Part shown: positions 1 to 8,882 of the stretch, piece by piece
Layout: the number at the start of each line of letters is the position of its first letter
Position numbering within the stretch: the first letter of the stretch is position 1
Source of the DNA: Paraflavisolibacter caeni
GTDB lineage: Bacteria; Bacteroidota; Bacteroidia; Chitinophagales; Chitinophagaceae
Length of the DNA stretch: 64,000 nt
Assembly (NCBI RefSeq): GCF_025628885.1
Contig: NZ_JAOTIF010000017.1
Location: 1 to 64,000, forward strand
Reading direction: 5' to 3'
Program-made: the position numbers and the translations under genes
Notes under the pieces: generated by a model
The model's input: only the letters and a program-made list of their open reading frames with translations
Database searches by the model: none
What the model was told of the DNA's origin: nothing

Positions 1-50
1 CCTAAACAGGCTGGCATACAGCCGCCTAAAACACAAAATTAAAGTAAAAA

Positions 51-125
51 TCTCTTGACTTTTAACACAGAATCTCTATAATGTCTCTATAATGTCTCTA
101 TAAAGTCTCTGTAAGGTGGGGTGGG
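51..125. repeat. 11-bp tandem repeat array upstream of ruvB
   Basis: Four consecutive 11-bp units begin at 73, 84, 95 and 106. The first two are identical (tctctataatg), the third differs at one base and the fourth at three. A TCTCT start in the same register is also seen at 51. The array runs straight into a G-rich segment (ggtggggtggg, 115-125). A second 11-bp array at 24985-25050 ends in a similar G-rich segment. The 11-bp period is close to one DNA helical turn, so stacked protein-binding sites are possible; that is inference. Confidence 0.8.
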
Positions 126-242
126 AAATGTAAAATGTAGCATAGAAAAATTCAATGGTTCCTTTCAAAGATTTCACATTTTTCATCGCTAAGATATGCT
201 AAAAATTTTGGTAAAAAACGTAGCTTTACGCACTTATAAATT

Positions 243-1280
243 ATGGCGAATCCAAATTTAAATAATCAAACAGAAGGACTTACTTCGGCTGACAAGGAGT
301 TTGAGAACAATATCCGGCCTAAGGAGATAAATGAGTTCTCGGGTCAGCAGCAGATCATCGATAACCTGATCATTTTCATCAGGGCAGCGAAGCTGCGTGG
401 TGAAGCTCTGGATCACGTTCTGTTCCATGGCCCTCCTGGTTTGGGAAAGACAACCCTTTCCAGGATTGTAGCGAACGAGTTGGGTGTGAATATTAAAGAA
501 ACATCCGGTCCTGTAATTGAAAAGCCCGGCGATCTTGCTGGGTTGTTAACCAGTTTAGGTCCCAAGGACGTACTTTTTATTGATGAGATACATCGGTTGA
601 GCACAGTTGTAGAAGAGTATCTGTATTCGGCCATGGAAGATTACCGCATTGATATTATGATTGACAGCGGTCCCAGCGCCCGAAGTATCCAGATCAATCT
701 GAGCCCTTTTACGCTTATTGGCGCAACAACCCGAAGTGGTTTGCTTACAGCGCCCCTGCTTTCTCGTTTCGCGATCAAATCGAGGCTGGAATACTATGAT
801 GCCCAAACTCTTCAGAAGATCATTTTGCGGTCAGCTGATATTCTGAAAGCCAGTATTTCTTCTGAAGCTGCAGGTGAAATTGCACGCCGCAGCCGGGGCA
901 CCCCACGTATTGCTAATGGTCTGCTGCGCCGTGTACGTGACTTTGCACAGGTGCTGAATGACAACCAAATTGACCTGGGTATCACACAACATTCACTGAA
1001 AGCTCTGAATGTGGACTCCCATGGTTTGGATGAGATGGACAACAGGATTCTTTCAGCAATTATTGAAAAGTTCAAAGGTGGCCCAGTAGGGATTACCACT
1101 ATTGCGACAGCTGTCAGTGAAGAGCCTGGAACGCTGGAGGAAGTTTACGAGCCTTTCCTGATCCAGGAGGGCTTTATCAAACGTACACCCAGAGGACGGG
1201 AAGTTACTGATAAAGCATATCAGCATTTGGGCAAAACGCCACCAACATTAGGGGCAACTGGGACTTTATTTAGTATGTGA
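243..1280 (+). CDS. ruvB: Holliday junction branch migration helicase RuvB
   Basis: AAA+ ATPase motor that, with RuvA, drives branch migration of Holliday junctions in recombinational repair. The 345-residue protein has the family's usual length. Visible features are the Walker A motif GPPGLGKTT (about residues 63-71), Walker B FIDEIHR (about 111-117), a sensor region with GATTRSGLL, and a C-terminal winged helix containing [11 protein letters not shown] 243 is preceded by a short AT-rich leader without a clear Shine-Dalgarno sequence. The gene stands alone: ruvA is at 39444, so there is no ruvAB operon here. An 11-bp tandem repeat lies about 130 bp upstream and a terminator-like hairpin follows the stop. 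Identification is secure. Confidence 0.97.
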   Translation: MANPNLNNQTEGLTSADKEFENNIRPKEINEFSGQQQIIDNLIIFIRAAKLRGEALDHVLFHGPPGLGKTTLSRIVANELGVNIKETSGPVIEKPGDLAGLLTSLGPKDVLFIDEIHRLSTVVEEYLYSAMEDYRIDIMIDSGPSARSIQINLSPFTLIGATTRSGLLTAPLLSRFAIKSRLEYYDAQTLQKIILRSADILKASISSEAAGEIARRSRGTPRIANGLLRRVRDFAQVLNDNQIDLGITQHSLKALNVDSHGLDEMDNRILSAIIEKFKGGPVGITTIATAVSEEPGTLEEVYEPFLIQEGFIKRTPRGREVTDKAYQHLGKTPPTLGATGTLFSM

Positions 1281-1295
1281 TAAAAATACCTTTAG

Positions 1296-1418
1296 AATGA
1301 AGGGGCTGTCTCACAAGTCTGAGCAAGCCCCCTTTTTATTCGGGTAGGTTGATGGAATCAATTTTCATTTATGCGATGCCTAGTGCCTTCATTTTGTTTT
1401 TGAGACACCCCCTTCATT
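1296..1418. mobile_element. MITE-like element or solo inverted-repeat remnant
   Basis: Positions 1296-1313 and 1401-1418 form 18-bp terminal inverted repeats with one mismatch. They contain GGGGCTGTCTCA on the left and GGGGGTGTCTCA on the right strand, a style of end common on insertion sequences. The 123-bp unit has no room for a transposase. Its left part can also fold as a GGGGCT/AGCCCC hairpin followed by a T run (about 1302-1338), so it probably serves as the ruvB terminator. No target-site duplication could be assigned with confidence. Confidence 0.5.
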
Positions 1419-1687
1419 TTTTATATAATTGGGAAGGCCTAAAGAATTCAGAAAATTGGGTTCCTGATATATTTTTATAGGCTCCTAGTATATTTTTGGG
1501 CCATTGCAAATTGGAATGAGTGGAAAAGGATTTTAATATCAATAAGTTTGCGCACATTTTAAGCTGACTAGAGCCGTTTAGCAATATTTCTATAAATAAT
1601 TGATCTGTTGCTACCGTTTTGTCTTCAAATTCAATCTGATTAGTAGGTTGTTCATTTAGTTTTATAATATTTTTTAAAAAGGAATCT
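1419..1687. other. AT-rich intergenic stretch before the GT9 gene
   Basis: About 270 bp of AT-rich sequence after the inverted-repeat element. A minus-strand frame is open across most of it but continues antisense into the glycosyltransferase gene and resembles nothing recognised, so it was not called. A purine-rich AAAAAGGAA just before 1688 could act as the ribosome binding site of the next gene. Confidence 0.5.
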
Positions 1688-2707
1688 TTGAAAAAAAGCC
1701 CAAGAAATATCCTGATCAGCCGTACAGACAGTATTGGTGATGTTGTTTTAACGCTTCCGGTTGCTGCTGTTTTAAAGGAACATTTTCCGGATATGACAAT
1801 AGGCTTTATGGGCAAGAGCTACACTCGACCTGTGATTGAAGCCTGCCGTTTCGTAGACGAATATGTCGATGTGGATGATTTTATGAACAGGGAAGTTTTG
1901 CTTGGGGGACAACCTATTGAAGCAATTATCCATGTATTTCCTGTTTCTGAGATTTCTTTTCGGGCAAGAAGTTTGGGCATACCCAATCGTATTGGAACAA
2001 CAAACCGCCTCTATCATCTTCCTACCTGCAATAAGCTTGTGAAGCTTAGCCGTAAAAATTCAAATCTGCACGAGGCCCAATTAAATATTGCTTTATTAAA
2101 GCCATTGGGTATTCAGAATGATTACTCCCTGGAGCAAATTGAATCCATGTTTGGCTTGGATCGGCTGGAGCTCCTGAGACCAGAATTTAAATCCTTAATT
2201 GATACAAACTCGTATAACCTGATTCTTCATCCTAAATCACAGGGCAGTGGGCGGGAATGGCCTTTGCAGAACTATATCAAACTCATTCAATCTTTAGATC
2301 AGGATCGCTTTAAAATTTTTGTTTCCGGAACACCGAAAGAACAGAAAGCTTTGCAGCCTTTATTTGAAGAAGCAGGAGATCGGGTAACCAATATCACTGG
2401 AAAAATGGACCTGAGCCAGTTCCTTTCCTTCATTCAGCATTGCGACGGACTGGTTGCCAGTGGAACAGGACCTGTGCATCTTGCTGCTGTCCTTGGTAAA
2501 GATGCGTTAGGCATGTATCCACCTATTCGCCCAGTTCATCCTGGCAGGTGGCAGCCAATTGGGCCCAAGGCAAAGGTGTTTGCTCTGAATAAAGATTGCA
2601 ACGACTGCAAGAAAAGCCCCAAAGCCTGTCATTGTATAGAAGAACTCGAGCCTTTATGGGTGAAATGCTATCTGGAAGAAATTGCAAATATGAAAGTAAG
2701 TTGCTAG
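1688..2707 (+). CDS. Glycosyltransferase family 9 (ADP-heptose:LPS heptosyltransferase-like)
   Basis: A 339-residue GT-B protein of the LPS heptosyltransferase family, which transfers a nucleotide-activated sugar, typically heptose, to the lipopolysaccharide core on the cytoplasmic side. The N-terminus ILISRTDSIGDVVLTLP is the acceptor-side Rossmann motif of GT9. The C-terminal half has the donor-site segment VASGTGPVHLAAVLG (about residues 256-270). The tail is cysteine-rich (CNDCKKSPKACHC, about 303-315), as in some family members. No in-frame ATG exists upstream, so the start is TTG 1688, helped by AAGGAA just before it. It is the first of three glycosyltransferase genes on this strand, separated from the next by about 300 bp. 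The exact donor and acceptor cannot be read from sequence. Confidence 0.88.
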   Translation: MKKSPRNILISRTDSIGDVVLTLPVAAVLKEHFPDMTIGFMGKSYTRPVIEACRFVDEYVDVDDFMNREVLLGGQPIEAIIHVFPVSEISFRARSLGIPNRIGTTNRLYHLPTCNKLVKLSRKNSNLHEAQLNIALLKPLGIQNDYSLEQIESMFGLDRLELLRPEFKSLIDTNSYNLILHPKSQGSGREWPLQNYIKLIQSLDQDRFKIFVSGTPKEQKALQPLFEEAGDRVTNITGKMDLSQFLSFIQHCDGLVASGTGPVHLAAVLGKDALGMYPPIRPVHPGRWQPIGPKAKVFALNKDCNDCKKSPKACHCIEELEPLWVKCYLEEIANMKVSC

Positions 2708-2739
2708 TTAAATCCTCGTTAACCAGAGCTTTTCAAGAA

Positions 2740-2922
2740 TTATTTTACGATGGCAAACTTATCATCATGTTGCCGGTAATATACCAAGGCCAAGGCTTCA
2801 GAAGGCTCTGATTTCACTCCATATAATGTTTTTAAAGCAGCCTGTACACCTTGCCGGAAGGTATGGTGGATATTATTTTTCAGAAATACTGCAAAAAGTG
2901 AAAATACTTTAGAGTCCTTTTT
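2740..2922 (-). pseudogene. Possible C-terminal gene remnant without a start codon
   Basis: On the minus strand a frame is open from 2922 to a TAA at 2740-2742, about 60 codons. The translation reads as ordinary protein, for example HTFRQGVQAALKTLYGV and YYRQHDDKFAIVK at the end. There is no ATG in the frame, only weak internal GTG/TTG codons, and a stop precedes it. It may be the degraded 3' end of a gene or chance. The family is not recognised. The rest of this 300-bp gap (2923-3010) holds only the AT-rich leader of the next gene. Confidence 0.25.
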
Positions 2923-3010
2923 TTACGGAAATAAATTTTAATCTTTGACATATTAATCACATCAAAATACGGGAATTAATCGTTTTAGGGCAAGCAAAAC
3001 GATAATTTTT

Positions 3011-4066
3011 ATGCAACAACCTCTCATCATAATGGATTGTGAACGAATGAGATACCCGAATACGGGTCTGTACCATTTTTGTTTACACCTGTCAAAAGCA
3101 ATGCTTCAGCAGCCGTCAAACTACAGGATGGGGCTTTACCTTCCCGAATGTGCCAAAGAACATTTTCATGCCACTACTCCAACGCTGAAGCATCAGTCCT
3201 GGCATAAATTCTACATGCCTTTTATTAACGATTTTGATATATGGCATACCACTTATCAAAGCACTAATTATTTTCCAGCCACATCAAAAGCTAAAATTGT
3301 TTTAACAGTTCATGATCTTAATGTTTTGCACGAACAGAAACCAGCAGCTAAAAAAAAGAGGTTCCTGCGTTCGCTTCAGCGTAAATTAGAAAGAGCTGAC
3401 GCCATTACGGTAATTTCCGAATATGTAAAGCAGGATCTTTTAAAACATACTCACATCAGTAGAAAAAAAATTCATGTTATTCACAACGGCTGTACCATCG
3501 ATGCTACATTACAACTATCATTGCCTCCACTTCTGCCTACTGCTCCTTTCTTCTTTACAATTGGCACCATCATAGATAAAAAGAACTTTCATGTACTTCC
3601 TGGCTTATTGGTTAATAACGACTACCAGCTTGTGATTGCCGGTATCGTGCAAAGTGAAAACTATAAAGAAAAAATTCTGCAGGAAGCAAAACGTTTAGGT
3701 GTTGAGGATAGATTGATATTTACTGGAGGCATTCAGGAAAGCGAAAAATACTGGTATATGCAGAACTGTGCTGCCTTCGCCTTTCCTTCGCTATCGGAAG
3801 GATTTGGTTTGCCCGTAATTGAAGCAATGTATTTTGGGAAAACGGTTCTACTTTCCCGGGCTACATGCTTGCCCGAAATTGGTGGGCCTCATGCATATTA
3901 TTTTGATAATTTCGAACCGGCACACATGACACAACTTGCGTTTGGTTCTATGAACGATGTGCAGGTGAATAATAAATCGAAAGTCATCAGCCAATGGGCG
4001 AAGCGATTTAGCTGGTATGAAGCAGCTAAAGCCTACAGTAAAATTTACGAAGATCTATTGAAGTAA
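3011..4066 (+). CDS. Glycosyltransferase family 4 (group 1)
   Basis: A 351-residue GT-B retaining glycosyltransferase, probably acting in cytoplasmic assembly of LPS or another surface polysaccharide. The N-terminal acceptor domain (about residues 1-170) includes WHTTYQSTNYFP and VLTVHDLNVL. The C-terminal donor domain starts near FFFTIGTIIDKKNF. It has the family signature FPSLSEGFGLPVIEAM (about 255-270), whose E-x7-E pair binds the nucleotide sugar. ATG 3011 is used. The GT2 gene follows 25 bp after the stop, so the two are almost certainly co-transcribed. The sugar specificity is unknown; a mannosyl- or rhamnosyl-type transferase would fit. Confidence 0.9.
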   Translation: MQQPLIIMDCERMRYPNTGLYHFCLHLSKAMLQQPSNYRMGLYLPECAKEHFHATTPTLKHQSWHKFYMPFINDFDIWHTTYQSTNYFPATSKAKIVLTVHDLNVLHEQKPAAKKKRFLRSLQRKLERADAITVISEYVKQDLLKHTHISRKKIHVIHNGCTIDATLQLSLPPLLPTAPFFFTIGTIIDKKNFHVLPGLLVNNDYQLVIAGIVQSENYKEKILQEAKRLGVEDRLIFTGGIQESEKYWYMQNCAAFAFPSLSEGFGLPVIEAMYFGKTVLLSRATCLPEIGGPHAYYFDNFEPAHMTQLAFGSMNDVQVNNKSKVISQWAKRFSWYEAAKAYSKIYEDLLK

Positions 4067-4091
4067 TTATTACCAAGTTTTTAAGGCTCTC

Positions 4092-5033
4092 ATGAGGGAA
4101 AGCAAATCAGACTTACCGCTAATTTCAGTAGTACTCTGTACTTATAATGGTGAACGTTTTCTGCTAGAACAGCTGCGATCCATTGAAGAACAAACCTATC
4201 CTATCCTGGAAATAATCATTTCTGATGATGCCTCTACAGATGGCACAAAAGAAATTCTAAGCAAATATGAAAAATGCGCTGGATTTAAAGTCTTTTATCA
4301 GGCTGAGAATTTAGGGTACATTAAAAACTTTGAATTTGCTTTAAACAAGGCAAATGGAGCCTTCATTGCCTTATGTGACCAAGATGATGTATGGCTGCCG
4401 CATAAAATAGAAACATTATTTAAATGTTTCGAAAACGAATGGCTGGTTTATAGTGATAGCCTGCTGGTAAATGAATATGGAGAATCCTTAGGCAAAAAAT
4501 TATCCAGCATTCGTAACATGTATAGCGGCAGAGAAACGAAGAGTTTCTTTTTATTCAATGTTGTTTGGGGGCATGCTTTAATGATACGTAGAGAAATATT
4601 ATCAACAGCATTGCCCATACCAGAAGGTATTCCACATGACATTTGGCTGGCTTACAAAGCAGCAACAATTACTGGTATCAAATACTGCGATCAAGTATTA
4701 ACTCATTATCGCCAGCACCAAAATACATATACACAAACACTATTGCCAAAGAATTTACAGACCCGTACATTATCAAAGCGGTTTCAGTATTATTTAAAAC
4801 AGCTTTATTGGATCGAAGTGCTGAAAAAAAATGCGCAATCAGCAGAGCAGCAGTTTTATGATTCCTTACACCGGCTTTTCCTGCAAAAGGAAAAAGGCTC
4901 ATTCAGCTACCCTTTGTTTTTTTTCCTGTTAAAATACCAGTTATCACTTTTTCGCTTTTCAAAGAAAAATTTCATCAGCCGCCTGATATATATTCGCAAG
5001 CTGGCACGTGGAGAAAGACAGCAGATCAGTTAA
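4092..5033 (+). CDS. Glycosyltransferase family 2 (rhamnosyltransferase-like)
   Basis: A 313-residue GT-A inverting glycosyltransferase for surface polysaccharide. The N-terminus ISVVLCTYNGERFLLEQL and ISDDASTDGT (about residues 39-48) form the nucleotide-binding part. CDQDDVWLPHKIE (about 95-107) carries the DxD metal site in the form typical of rhamnosyltransferase-like GT2 enzymes. The C-terminus is basic and aromatic without clear membrane helices. It lies 25 bp downstream of the GT4 gene and ends the three-gene glycosyltransferase group. The precise sugar is not deducible. Confidence 0.9.
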   Translation: MRESKSDLPLISVVLCTYNGERFLLEQLRSIEEQTYPILEIIISDDASTDGTKEILSKYEKCAGFKVFYQAENLGYIKNFEFALNKANGAFIALCDQDDVWLPHKIETLFKCFENEWLVYSDSLLVNEYGESLGKKLSSIRNMYSGRETKSFFLFNVVWGHALMIRREILSTALPIPEGIPHDIWLAYKAATITGIKYCDQVLTHYRQHQNTYTQTLLPKNLQTRTLSKRFQYYLKQLYWIEVLKKNAQSAEQQFYDSLHRLFLQKEKGSFSYPLFFFLLKYQLSLFRFSKKNFISRLIYIRKLARGERQQIS

Positions 5034-5192
5034 ATAATTTGTTATTTTTTGAATGCTTGTATCAATTGTGGTGCCAGTCAATTCACGGAAAAGACAATTG
5101 GAAGCTTTCCTTATTTATGATTAAAAGTCGAAGAGTTGTTTTCAATTATAAAAACAGGCCGTTGTCATCCTTTTCTCACTTCAAGCACAGTT

Positions 5193-5423
5193 TTAATACT
5201 CCTTTCGGGCATCTTGCTCACTCTTCCACCACCTGTAACCAATATAACCAAGCAAGGCCAAAGGTGTGAAAGCGAGGTAAATGATGCCTGCATTCAAGCC
5301 TCTGGCTGGTTCCTCACCCAATTGTTCAGCCGTCCGGGTGCAAACAGAGCATTGGGCTTTTGCTGAGGAATGCAGGATACTAAAGCTTATAAATAGTATT
5401 AATGTGATGAAAAGTTTCTTCAT
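5193..5423 (-). CDS. Small membrane protein with CxxC motif, unknown function
   Basis: A 76-residue protein starting at an internal ATG (5423), which gives a clean signal-like N-terminus MKKLFITLILFISFSIL. A longer frame adds five residues. After the hydrophobic segment comes CSVCTRTAEQLGEEPARG with a CxxC pair, then a second hydrophobic segment (about residues 43-62) and a charged tail. Small proteins of this layout appear conserved in Bacteroidota, to my recollection, but no function is known to me. The CxxC outside or between membrane segments could be redox-active or bind metal; this is inference. It converges with the GT2 gene across a 160-bp spacer with nothing else evident. Confidence 0.7.
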   Translation of the reverse strand: MKKLFITLILFISFSILHSSAKAQCSVCTRTAEQLGEEPARGLNAGIIYLAFTPLALLGYIGYRWWKSEQDARKEY

Positions 5424-5565
5424 AAAAGGTGACCGCAAAATTAAGAAACAATTGGGTCAATACTGGTAAAAGGGATTTGTAAGTCGTTAAAGAAATCTAA
5501 AGTTGCCTAGGGCTTTTACTAGCCAAACCAGCTGGATGTTTCCATTAAAATTGATCAACGTATAA

Positions 5566-5600
5566 AAAATAAAAAAGCCGCCGGATTTCCGGCGGCTGTA
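5566..5600 (-). terminator. Rho-independent terminator of typA
   Basis: A perfect GC-rich 9-10 bp stem (5576-5585 with 5588-5597) lies just past the typA stop. On the minus strand it is followed by a T-rich run (the A-rich plus-strand sequence 5566-5575). Confidence 0.9.
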
Positions 5601-5621
5601 TTTTGTTAGGACATTAACTTA

Positions 5622-7430
5622 TCAAACAGCTTCTGCGCTCATTCTCTTTTGTTGTCTCTTTCTTTCTTCTTCGTCAAGAATTACCTTACGCATACGAATG
5701 TAGTTTGGTGTTACCTCGATACATTCATCTTGCTGGATATATTCCATACATTCTTCTAAGGTCATCAGGCGCTTAGGAGGAAGGCTCACGGTACCATCGC
5801 TACCAGAAGCACGCATGTTGGTCAGTTTCTTTCCTTCATTAGGATTCACCACCAGGTCACCTGGTTTGTTGTTTTCCCCGATAATCATACCCCTATAAAC
5901 TTCCTCACCTGGGTCAACAAAGAAGAAGCCTCTGTCTTGTAATTTATCAATAGAGTAAGCAGTAGTACTACCGGCTTCTTTAGCGATCAATACACCATTG
6001 TTGCGGCCTGGGATAGGTCCTTTCCACGGTTTGTACTCGCTAAAGCGGTGGTTCATCACGGCCTCACCAGCAGTGTTGGTCAACATACTTGTACGAAGAC
6101 CTAATAAACCGCGGGATGGGATATCGAACTCCAGGTGTTGCATTTCACCTTTGGTTTCCATCACCAGCATTTCTCCTTTACGACGGGTAACGAGGTCAAT
6201 TACTTTAGAGGCATATTCCTGCGGCACATCTACCACCAGAGTTTCGTAAGGCTCGCATTTCTTGCCATCAATTTCTTTGGTGATTACCTGAGGCTGTCCG
6301 ATGGTCAGCTCATGACCCTCACGGCGCATGGTTTCAATTAAGATGCCTAAGTGCAGAATGCCACGGCCATACACCATAAAGCTATCAGCGCTGTCTGTAT
6401 CTACAACTTTCAGGGCCAGATTTTTTTCTGTTTCCTTGATCAGGCGGTCGCGTAAGTGGCGGGAAGTAACGAATTTACCGTCCTTACCAAAGAAAGGCGA
6501 GTTGTTGATGGAGAACTGCATGTTCATCGTTGGCTCGTCAACGCTGATTACAGGCAGAGCCTCAGGATTTTCAAAATCGGCAATGGTATCGCCAATGTTG
6601 AAGTCTTCCAAACCTACAACTGCGCATAGGTCCCCGGCTACAACTTCCTGAACTTTCTTTTTGCCCATTCCTTCAAACACGTACAATTCCCTTACTCTTG
6701 ACTTTTTAACACCATCAGTCTGCATCAGAGAAATAGGCTGGCCTTCTTTGATCGTTCCGCGGCTCACCTTGCCAATGGCAATACGCCCAAGGAAAGAAGA
6801 ATAATCCAATGAAGTGATCTGCAATTGCAGGCTACCTTCGGATACGACTGGTGGCGGCACATGCTTTAAAATGCCATCCATGAGTGGCATAATATCTTCG
6901 CTTTGTGTCAGACTGTCATTGAACCAACCATTCTTACCGGAGCCATAATAAGTTGGGAAATCCAACTGTTCTTCGGTTGCATCCAGGTTGAAGAAAAGCT
7001 CAAATACAGCGTCATGTACTTCATCAGGACGGCAGTTTGGCTTATCTACTTTATTGATTACTACAATGGGTTTCAGATTCAGTTGTAATGCTTTTTGCAG
7101 TACGAAACGGGTTTGCGGCATAGGGCCCTCGAAGGCATCCACCAGCAGAATCACACCGTCAGCCATTTTCAGTACCCGCTCAACCTCACCGCCAAAGTCG
7201 GCGTGGCCTGGAGTATCAATAACATTGATCTTAACACCCTTGTATTCCACTGCGGCGTTTTTACTGAAAATGGTGATACCTCGTTCACGCTCAAGGTCAT
7301 TACTGTCCATGATCAACTCTCCCGTATCCTGGTTTTCACGGAAAACCTTTGTGGTATGTAAGATTCTGTCTACCAGGGTTGTCTTACCGTGGTCAACGTG
7401 GGCAATAATTGCTATATTTCTGATGTCCAT
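5622..7430 (-). CDS. typA: Ribosome-associated translational GTPase TypA/BipA
   Basis: A translation-factor GTPase that binds the 70S ribosome and supports 50S assembly and stress responses. At 602 residues it matches the family length. The G domain has AHVDHGKTTLVDRIL (G1, about residues 10-24), a G2 region with RGITIFSK, DTPGHADFGGEVER (G3) and NKVD (G4). The beta-barrel domain, the EF-G domain III/V-like modules and the TypA-specific C-terminus (SRGLLGLRTSML, PGEEVYRGMIIGE, PKRLMTLEECMEYI) follow in order. A TACCTTTG -7 box lies about 100 nt upstream and a strong hairpin follows the stop, so it is a monocistronic unit. Confidence 0.97.
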   Translation of the reverse strand: MDIRNIAIIAHVDHGKTTLVDRILHTTKVFRENQDTGELIMDSNDLERERGITIFSKNAAVEYKGVKINVIDTPGHADFGGEVERVLKMADGVILLVDAFEGPMPQTRFVLQKALQLNLKPIVVINKVDKPNCRPDEVHDAVFELFFNLDATEEQLDFPTYYGSGKNGWFNDSLTQSEDIMPLMDGILKHVPPPVVSEGSLQLQITSLDYSSFLGRIAIGKVSRGTIKEGQPISLMQTDGVKKSRVRELYVFEGMGKKKVQEVVAGDLCAVVGLEDFNIGDTIADFENPEALPVISVDEPTMNMQFSINNSPFFGKDGKFVTSRHLRDRLIKETEKNLALKVVDTDSADSFMVYGRGILHLGILIETMRREGHELTIGQPQVITKEIDGKKCEPYETLVVDVPQEYASKVIDLVTRRKGEMLVMETKGEMQHLEFDIPSRGLLGLRTSMLTNTAGEAVMNHRFSEYKPWKGPIPGRNNGVLIAKEAGSTTAYSIDKLQDRGFFFVDPGEEVYRGMIIGENNKPGDLVVNPNEGKKLTNMRASGSDGTVSLPPKRLMTLEECMEYIQQDECIEVTPNYIRMRKVILDEEERKRQQKRMSAEAV

Positions 7431-7529
7431 AAGTCTATTTGTTTGTTGGCTTCCTGTTATTTATGTTTACTGGTAGTTATATTCAGCTGAAAACCAATAA
7501 ATATTTTCACTAATAAGCCAAAAGAGGCG

Positions 7530-7537
7530 CAAAGGTA
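7530..7537 (-). promoter_or_regulatory. -7 promoter box of typA
   Basis: Minus-strand TACCTTTG followed by CGCC, identical in its 12 bases to the box in front of folD. It matches the Bacteroidota TAnnTTTG consensus and would give a leader of roughly 95 nt. Confidence 0.6.
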
Positions 7538-7575
7538 CGCCAATTAAGTGGGGTGGAGAGGAACGGAGGAAGGTT

Positions 7576-7800
7576 TTACAAAAACTTTTTGATCAGGTTT
7601 ATGATTACAGTCAGCAGCAGGCTGAATAAAATCATTGTAGTAATCGGGACGTAGAATCGAAAATTATCCCGTTCTACGCGGATATCACCTGGTAGGTGAC
7701 CAATCCAACGCAACTTATCGTGGAAAAAGTAGAAAATGATTCCTACTGCAAACAATATGATTCCGCCTATAATTAAAAACTTTCCTGTAGCCATAAACAT
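7576..7800 (-). CDS. DUF2905 family small membrane protein
   Basis: A 74-residue integral membrane protein. Two hydrophobic helices (about residues 6-26 and 50-69) flank a polar loop with IGHLPGDIRVERDNFRFYVPI, the conserved core of the DUF2905 family. The function is unknown. Two in-frame ATGs (7800 and 7791) are possible; the shorter protein begins MATGKFLIIGG. A TAAATTTG -7 box at 7825-7832 suggests its own promoter. The next gene is divergent. Confidence 0.85.
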   Translation of the reverse strand: MFMATGKFLIIGGIILFAVGIIFYFFHDKLRWIGHLPGDIRVERDNFRFYVPITTMILFSLLLTVIINLIKKFL

Positions 7801-7824
7801 TTTCTAATTCTTAGGTTCGTTCTT

Positions 7825-7832
7825 CAAATTTA
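7825..7832 (-). promoter_or_regulatory. -7 box of the DUF2905 gene
   Basis: Minus-strand TAAATTTG matches TAnnTTTG and sits 24 nt before ATG 7800. No convincing TTG -33 element was seen. Confidence 0.4.
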
Positions 7833-7926
7833 CAAAAGATGGATTCAGAGAGGGTAATCCTGGTGAGATATGGACCAATTCTTTTCAATTGCCTCTTTTT
7901 TCAAACATTCAGACTTATTTTGTCCT

Positions 7927-8826
7927 ATGCAACGCCGCATCCTTTATATTGTCAATCCTATTTCTGGTACTAAGGACAAACAACCTTTAGTAGATCTTAT
8001 ACAGACAAAATCAGCAACTGTGGGTATTCCTTACTCTATTTATCCTTCAGTTGAAGATGGTGATTACTCCTACCTGGATGAAATCATACCCGAGCAGGGA
8101 TTTACCGATATAGTTATAGCAGGAGGGGATGGGACTGTAAATGGTGCGATTGCCGGATTAAAAAAGCACAGTCTTCCCTTTGGGATAATTCCAAGCGGTT
8201 CCGGAAACGGACTCGCCTTTGGAGCCGGAATTTCAAAGGATCCTGCAAAAGCCCTGGGCGTTATTTTTAAGGGGAAAAGTGCCTGGACTGACGCTTTTCT
8301 CGTAAATGGGCAATTTGCCTGCCTGCTTTGTGGTTTGGGCTTTGATGCCCAGGTGGCTCATAATTTTGCCCTGGACAAGGGGCGGGGACTGTATACCTAT
8401 ATCAAAAAAATATTTCAAGGTTTATTTGAAGCCAAAAGCTATCCTTTTGTTCTGAAATTAAAGGATGGTACTATAAAGATCGATGCCTATTTTATTTCAG
8501 TAGCCAATAGTAATCAATTCGGAAACCATTTTACCATAGCACCCAAAGCCAGCCTGACCGATGGCATGCTCGATGTGGTAGTTATGGCATGTCAAAGCCG
8601 GTGGAATATACTGCTGCAAACGATACTACAGGTTTCTGGTTATTACCAGTTGCAGCAGGTAGAAAGGCTGAATGATCAGACCAGCGTTGTTTATTTTCAG
8701 ACCAGTGAGCTGGCAATTCTAAATAAAGGCGGCGCACCAATGCACCTGGATGGTGAGCCTATTGAAAGTGCTGGCAAAGTTGATATCAGGATTTTGCCTA
8801 AATGCTTTCAATTGATTTATCCGTAG
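7927..8826 (+). CDS. Diacylglycerol kinase-family lipid kinase (YegS/BmrU/DagK-like)
   Basis: A soluble lipid kinase of the DAGK catalytic family, which phosphorylates diacylglycerol or a related lipid in phospholipid recycling. ATG 7927 puts the nucleotide-binding segment ILYIVNPISGTKDK at residue 4, as usual for the family. A longer frame from 7870 adds 19 residues. The motif VIAGGDGTVNGA (about residues 62-73) is the GGDGT ATP-binding loop, and FGIIPSGSGNGLAFG (about 84-98) is the second family signature. C-terminal MHLDGEP completes the beta-sandwich domain. The protein is 299 residues, a normal length. It converges on the patatin gene across 56 bp. Confidence 0.92.
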   Translation: MQRRILYIVNPISGTKDKQPLVDLIQTKSATVGIPYSIYPSVEDGDYSYLDEIIPEQGFTDIVIAGGDGTVNGAIAGLKKHSLPFGIIPSGSGNGLAFGAGISKDPAKALGVIFKGKSAWTDAFLVNGQFACLLCGLGFDAQVAHNFALDKGRGLYTYIKKIFQGLFEAKSYPFVLKLKDGTIKIDAYFISVANSNQFGNHFTIAPKASLTDGMLDVVVMACQSRWNILLQTILQVSGYYQLQQVERLNDQTSVVYFQTSELAILNKGGAPMHLDGEPIESAGKVDIRILPKCFQLIYP

Positions 8827-8882
8827 CCTGAAATAGTTTGAGGTTTTGTTTTGCGTTGTCCATATAATTGCGAGACACCTTT

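Noticed and set aside
1414-1815. 133-codon minus-strand ORF before and into the GT9 gene
   Set aside because: Its first 40 codons are antisense to the conserved GT9 N-terminus and the rest is AT-rich sequence with no recognisable motif.
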